From: Desulfonatronovibrio sp.
Lineage (GTDB): Bacteria; Desulfobacterota; Desulfovibrionia; Desulfovibrionales; Desulfonatronovibrionaceae
Assembly (NCBI GenBank): GCA_003558575.1
Contig: PWPY01000149.1
Location: forward strand, 1-9,468
Length of the DNA: 9,468 bases
Direction: 5' to 3'
This document shows positions 6,570 to 9,468 of this stretch, one piece after another (within the stretch, counting starts at the first letter, position 1; each line of letters starts with the position of its first letter). The notes under the pieces were generated by a model. The model made no database searches, was not told the origin of the DNA, and saw only the letters and a program-made list of their open reading frames with translations. The position numbers and the translations under genes were made by a program.

Positions 6570-6710
6570 CTTATAAGTAACCTGAAAGGTATTGGCAATA
6601 AATTCAGGATACTACGGTTTTGTCATATAGATTGCTTGGGTCGCTGTGGCTCCCTCGCAATAACAGGTCTTGCGTAACTTCATCTGTGACAGCTCAGGCG
6701 TCATTGCGAG
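6570..6710 (+). repeat. Short dispersed repeat, copy 2
   Basis: 6597-6692 matches 2262-2358 in the same orientation (AATAAATTCAG, ACGGTTTTG, AGATTGCTT, CTCCCTCGCAAT, ACAGG, TTGCGT in order). The left flank ACTTATAAGTAAC (6570-6582) matches the terminal repeat of copy 1. Here the second half is also kept: CTCGCAAT (6654-6661) has a perfect inverted partner ATTGCGAG (6703-6710), giving a long-range stem. The right terminal repeat seen in copy 1 was not found. Confidence 0.6.
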
Positions 6711-6720
6711 CAAGTCTTCG

Positions 6721-6744
6721 AGGGCGGCCATTCGCTGCCGCCCT
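6721..6744. other. GC-rich perfect hairpin
   Basis: AGGGCGGC (6721-6728) and GCCGCCCT (6737-6744) form a perfect eight-base stem with an eight-base loop. There is no T-run on either side, so it is not an intrinsic terminator. It may be part of the adjoining repeat or a separate RNA structure. Confidence 0.5.
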
Positions 6745-6834
6745 GTCAACCCCTACATTCAACACTCGACTCCATCATGACTTAATGCTAAAAGTTCTTA
6801 AAACGGGGAGGGCTGCAAGGTTTTCTTCGTTTTT

Positions 6835-6889
6835 ACCGCCCGCAAGTGTCTTGTCAGGTCAAGCCATTTCCCCAACCGGGCGGTTTTTT
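6835..6889 (+). terminator. Terminator-like hairpin upstream of the ubiE pair
   Basis: ACCGCCCG (6835-6842) pairs perfectly with CGGGCGGT (6877-6884) and runs into six T (6884-6889). The 34-base loop contains its own small stem, CTTG (6850-6853) with CAAG (6860-6863). It ends 29 bases before the next start codon. It could end transcripts from upstream, or act as an attenuator; a competing pairing GGGGA (6805-6809) with TCCCC (6869-6873) is possible. Confidence 0.5.
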
Positions 6890-6918
6890 AAAATACACAG
6901 AGAAAAGCAGGAGATATA

Positions 6919-7107
6919 ATGGACCAGGCTCAAAAACAGGCATTGCAGGTCACCAAGGAAATCGTGGTCAAGTTTATAGAAGTTGGCCGGATCTCTCCAA
7001 ATAATTGTCATGAGTTTTTCTCTCAGATATATGACGGTGTTTTAAAGACAATAGTCAGTGATGGGCATGTAAAAACTCCCATTGAACAAGATGAAGAGAA
7101 CTCCTAA
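6919..7107 (+). CDS. Small conserved-looking protein, 62 aa, coupled to ubiE
   Basis: This is a soluble-looking protein of 62 residues, mostly helical, with core KEIVVKFIEVGRISPNN, then EFFSQIYDGVLKTIV, and an acidic tail. I have a weak memory of similar small unknown proteins in deltaproteobacteria (core like VKF.E.GR.SP). It has no cysteines, signal peptide or membrane segment. GGAG at 6910-6913 is a good ribosome site, five bases before the ATG. Its TAA overlaps the ubiE ATG by one base (TAATG at 7105-7109), so the two are almost certainly translated together. The function is unknown; a regulatory or accessory role in menaquinone synthesis is only suggested by position. Confidence 0.75.
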   Translation: MDQAQKQALQVTKEIVVKFIEVGRISPNNCHEFFSQIYDGVLKTIVSDGHVKTPIEQDEENS

Positions 7108-7814
7108 TGAACAGATCTCAGCACAGCAAGCTTGTTGCTGGGTATTTTTCCAGTATTGCGGGCTGGTATGATTTCCTGAATCATTTTTTGAGTTTCGGGC
7201 AGGACATATACTGGAGGAAGCGTCTTATCAGGCATGTCAGGACAAGTGACAAAGGAATTGTCATGGATCTGGCTGCAGGTACGCTGGATGTTTCTAAGGA
7301 GCTTCTCAAAAAGAATCCGGAAATTAAAGTCCTGGCCCTTGACTACACATTGCCCATGCTTGTCAGGGGAAAGGATAAAGTGGAATTTGCCGGCTCAAAG
7401 ATATTTCTAACCCAGGCAGATGGCAGAACTCTTCCCATGCCGGATAAAAGCATTGATTCAGTAACCATTGCTTTTGGAATAAGAAATATTGTTCCCAGAG
7501 ATGAGGCTTATAAGGAAATTATCAGAGTTTTGAAACCTGGAGGCAGGCTGTGTATCCTGGAGTTTGGAACCGGCAAAAGAAGAATATGGCGCGGGGTGTA
7601 TAATTTTTATCTGACAAAGATATTGCCCCTTATAGGGCGATTGATTTCCAGGGATAAGGGTGCATATTCATATCTGGCAGATACCATTAAGGGCTTTCCT
7701 GCCTCAGATGAACTGGCACTTGAGATGAAGCGGGCTGGATTTTCAAGAATATTTTACTATCCTCTAAGTTCTGGCATTGTTTATATCCATGTTGGAGAAA
7801 AAAAGCAGGACTGA
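7107..7814 (+). CDS. ubiE: Demethylmenaquinone methyltransferase (UbiE/MenG)
   Basis: This 235-residue, class I SAM-dependent methyltransferase has typical UbiE/MenG length. It methylates demethylmenaquinone to menaquinone at the membrane, the final step whichever pathway made the naphthoquinone ring. The first family signature is GWYDFLNHFLSFGQDIYWR near the N-terminus. SAM motif I is DLAAGTLDVS starting at D54, where the usual second Gly is Leu (L60). DYTLPML follows, then DGRTLPMPDKSIDSVTIAFG and the second signature RVLKPGGRLCILEFG. It overlaps the preceding small gene by one base. Menaquinone rather than ubiquinone is the likely substrate because mqnB and mqnD lie just downstream. Confidence 0.94.
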   Translation: MNRSQHSKLVAGYFSSIAGWYDFLNHFLSFGQDIYWRKRLIRHVRTSDKGIVMDLAAGTLDVSKELLKKNPEIKVLALDYTLPMLVRGKDKVEFAGSKIFLTQADGRTLPMPDKSIDSVTIAFGIRNIVPRDEAYKEIIRVLKPGGRLCILEFGTGKRRIWRGVYNFYLTKILPLIGRLISRDKGAYSYLADTIKGFPASDELALEMKRAGFSRIFYYPLSSGIVYIHVGEKKQD

Positions 7815-7857
7815 CGGGCTTTCTGGAATTACCAAAACGATCTGGGCAAAGGTTTTC

Positions 7858-8067
7858 CTACTGCTGCAGTATACTTCTTCCCAGGAAAATTACCAGCATG
7901 CCCAATATAATTGCAGTAAAGCCAAGGCGTCGGAGATTACCTGGAGGTTGTCTGGACATTGTTTCCAGAAATTTCGGCATTTTTTCAGCCCAGATAAAGT
8001 ACGGTATACCCTCCAGGATAAATGCCAGGCCAAGGGCGCATAAGAAAAATGTCAGATCAAATTGCAT
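7858..8067 (-). CDS. DUF2065 (YjeT-like) small membrane protein
   Basis: This reverse-strand gene of 69 residues has two membrane helices (about 7-26, LCALGLAFILEGIPYFIW, and 48-67, LGFTAIILGMLVIFLG), joined by a basic cytoplasm-type loop. The pattern LGLAFILEGIPYF...P...LRRLGF is that of DUF2065, the YjeT family of inner-membrane proteins, usually 60-70 residues. Its function is not known. It lies antisense between ubiE and mqnB, ending 43 bases from the ubiE stop (convergent) and starting 28 to 43 bases from mqnB (divergent). The ribosome site is weak (CTGGAT, well upstream). The forward frame over this stretch encodes nothing recognisable. Confidence 0.75.
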   Translation of the reverse strand: MQFDLTFFLCALGLAFILEGIPYFIWAEKMPKFLETMSRQPPGNLRRLGFTAIILGMLVIFLGRSILQQ

Positions 8068-8110
8068 ATAAATTCAATATCCAGTTTGCCCCTGAATGTC
8101 CAGGGAGCTG

Positions 8111-8836
8111 ATGACAGGGAAAGAGCCAGTGATTCTTTTTGTTTCGGCCACAATCAGGGAAATGGAGAGCTTTGCAGCAGGAAATATTTCTGCAGAAGTT
8201 TTACATCAAAAAAAAACATGCAACGTACTGGGTAAAGAGGTTGGTTTCCTTGTATGCGGCATGGGCCTCCTCAATGCTTCCATTGCCCTGGAAAAATTTC
8301 TATCTGGCAACAATAGTATTAGCCATGTGATAAATATCGGAATTGCAGGTAGTTATGATCTGCAGAGAATACCCATGTCAGCGGTCTGTATCGCCTCAGG
8401 CGAACTGTGGCCCGAATATGGTGCCAGGTGCGGATACTATTTTGCTGATGCCAGGGAGCTTGGTTTTCCTTTGCATCGCAGTGAAGACAGGGTGATCTGG
8501 AACCATCTGGATTTCGATAATCAGACATTTCTTAAAGAGACAGGCCTTGGCCTTGAAAATTCCTGGCATGAAGGGCATGGCATTACAGTGGCCGGGGTGA
8601 GCACCTCAGAAGAACATGCAAGGCAATTGAAGAAAGATTTTAATGGAGATATGGAAAATATGGAAGGGTTTGCTCTGGCCTACTGCTGTTATTTAAGGTC
8701 AATCCCGTTTATGGAGATCAGGACAATATCCAACCTGGCAGGTTCCAGAAACAAAAGTGAGTGGGATTTTAAAGGTGCATTGGGAGGCCTTAAATCTGTC
8801 TGGAAAGGCCTCTGGGCAGAGCACGTGCAGAAATAG
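8111..8836 (+). CDS. mqnB: Futalosine hydrolase
   Basis: This is a nucleosidase of the purine nucleoside phosphorylase/MTAN superfamily, about 241 residues. In the futalosine menaquinone pathway MqnB removes hypoxanthine from futalosine to give dehypoxanthine futalosine, the substrate of MqnC. Seen are VCGMGLLNASIALEKF, NIGIAGSYD, MENMEGFALAY (E182, E185 around the ribose site) and SNLAGSRNKSEWDFKGAL with candidate catalytic acid D219. The order and the S.W.F pattern around D219 fit MqnB better than MTAN or PNP. The start is uncertain. ATG 8111 has AGGGAG at 8102-8107 with short spacing; ATG 8096 has no ribosome site; GTG 8129 follows AGGGAAAGAG. mqnD follows by 45 bases. The neighbours ubiE and mqnD support the assignment. 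Confidence 0.85.
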   Translation: MTGKEPVILFVSATIREMESFAAGNISAEVLHQKKTCNVLGKEVGFLVCGMGLLNASIALEKFLSGNNSISHVINIGIAGSYDLQRIPMSAVCIASGELWPEYGARCGYYFADARELGFPLHRSEDRVIWNHLDFDNQTFLKETGLGLENSWHEGHGITVAGVSTSEEHARQLKKDFNGDMENMEGFALAYCCYLRSIPFMEIRTISNLAGSRNKSEWDFKGALGGLKSVWKGLWAEHVQK

Positions 8837-8881
8837 CTGTTCCAGTGTATCTAACCCTGAACATAACGCAAATAAATAATC

Positions 8882-9468
8882 ATGAAAAAGTCTTTACTGG
8901 CAGCTATATCGCCATGTCCTAATGATACTTATATTTTTGGAGCCTGGGTTCTGGGGATGGCTGGAGATCTTTCTGAAATGAGGACCAGATTTGTATGGGA
9001 GGATGTTCAGACCCTTAACGAAATGGCAGAATCAGGCGGGGCGGACATTATTAAAGTATCCGCGGTGCAGGCCCTTAAGCTTGATAATTATGAAATGCTT
9101 AGCTGTGGAGGGGCATTCGGACTGGGAGATGGTCCCAAGTTAGTGGCCAGACCGGGCTTGAATGGTACTCCAGAAAAGATTGGCGTTCCTGGTACATTGA
9201 CCACAGCATATGCTTTGCTTGGGGCTGCTGCTGATTTTGATTTTGAGTCTGTGCCTATGTTTTTTCATGAAATCCCTGATGCAATCAGTAACGGCCTGGT
9301 TGACGCAGGTCTGCTTATACATGAAACCGCCCTTGTGTATGAGGAAATGGGTTTTGAGATGATTCTGGATCTTGGACAATGGTGGAAGGTCCGTTCAGAT
9401 GACTCTCCTCTTCCTCTGGGTGTAATTATTATGAGAAAGTCTCTGGGCCGGGATCTGTTCATTGAAGC
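8882..9468 (+). CDS. mqnD: 1,4-dihydroxy-6-naphthoate synthase, 3' truncated
   Basis: The frame runs without a stop from ATG 8882 to the window edge (195 codons; the family is about 270-290). MqnD converts cyclic dehypoxanthine futalosine to 1,4-dihydroxy-6-naphthoate in the futalosine pathway. It has the periplasmic-binding-protein fold. Motifs seen: ISPCPNDTYIFGAWVLG at the N-terminus, ADIIKVSA, GCGGAFG-like SCGGAFGLGDGPK, IGVPGTLTTAYALL, and DAGLLIHETALVYEE, whose H147 corresponds to the catalytic histidine of the family. No clear Shine-Dalgarno sequence precedes the ATG (the leader is AT-rich), and a stop lies just upstream in frame, fixing the start. Together with mqnB and ubiE it shows the futalosine route rather than the MenFDHCEB route. 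Confidence 0.93.
   Translation, partial: MKKSLLAAISPCPNDTYIFGAWVLGMAGDLSEMRTRFVWEDVQTLNEMAESGGADIIKVSAVQALKLDNYEMLSCGGAFGLGDGPKLVARPGLNGTPEKIGVPGTLTTAYALLGAAADFDFESVPMFFHEIPDAISNGLVDAGLLIHETALVYEEMGFEMILDLGQWWKVRSDDSPLPLGVIIMRKSLGRDLFIE

Larger units (their letters stand above)
6519..6918. other. 400-base non-coding region with repeat and hairpins
   Basis: This spacer between the coiled-coil gene and the small protein before ubiE holds a second copy of the dispersed repeat (6570-6710), a GC-rich hairpin (6721-6744) and a terminator-like hairpin (6835-6889). A 99-codon open frame crosses it from 6620, but it runs through the repeat and hairpins and has an Arg/Ser/Ala-rich composition unlike a real protein. 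No clear promoter for the downstream genes was found. A TTGACA at 6520-6525 lacks a -10 partner. Confidence 0.6.

Noticed and set aside
6620..6919. 99-codon forward open frame in the spacer before the small ubiE-linked gene
   Set aside because: It runs through the dispersed repeat and both hairpins, has no ribosome site of note and an Arg/Ser/Ala-rich composition with no recognisable pattern. Likely chance.
7777..8043. Forward 88-codon frame between ubiE and mqnB
   Set aside because: It overlaps the ubiE end and is antisense to the DUF2065 gene, whose two membrane helices and family pattern make the reverse strand the coding one.

Overview
The window reads as chromosomal DNA from an anaerobic, sulfate-reducer-like bacterium, most likely a member of the Desulfovibrionales. 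Three things point there together. There is a siroheme decarboxylase subunit (AhbB) of the alternative haem pathway next to hemL. There is an exported class III multihaem cytochrome of the c3 type. And there are menaquinone genes of the futalosine route (mqnB, mqnD) near a UbiE/MenG methyltransferase. The base composition looks moderate, and the cytochrome and a large coiled-coil protein are very acidic. That would fit a salt- or soda-adapted relative, but this is inference only.

Layout, left to right. Positions 1-600 hold the 3' part of a GGDEF protein whose end overlaps the start of a xerC-type tyrosine recombinase (572-1492). After a 276-base spacer with repeat/palindrome elements comes ahbB (1769-2248). 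Next is a spacer holding a short dispersed repeat with terminal inverted repeats, then hemL (2503-3771). A cytochrome c3 gene with a near-perfect ribosome binding site (3955-4428) follows and ends in a textbook intrinsic terminator. A promoter-bearing spacer then leads to a 595-residue, extremely acidic, coiled-coil protein of unknown function (4731-6518). The 400-base spacer after it contains a second copy of the dispersed repeat, a strong GC hairpin and a terminator-like hairpin. The right end is a menaquinone cluster: a 62-residue conserved-looking small protein (6919-7107) that overlaps ubiE/menG (7107-7814) by one base, a reverse-strand DUF2065 (YjeT-like) membrane protein (7858-8067), mqnB (8111-8836), and mqnD (8882 to beyond the window end).

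How the genes fit together. hemL makes 5-aminolevulinate, the precursor of all tetrapyrroles. AhbB, with its partner AhbA (not seen here), takes siroheme towards haem. The adjacent tetrahaem cytochrome is a major consumer of that haem in the periplasm. MqnB, MqnD and UbiE/MenG make menaquinone, the membrane electron carrier. The window is therefore largely about building an anaerobic respiratory chain.

No mobile element with its own transposase, CRISPR array, tRNA or rRNA was seen. I found no clear undescribed multi-gene system. The least explained items are the acidic coiled-coil protein, the CX3CH haem site of the cytochrome, the small protein coupled to ubiE, and the structured non-coding stretches.
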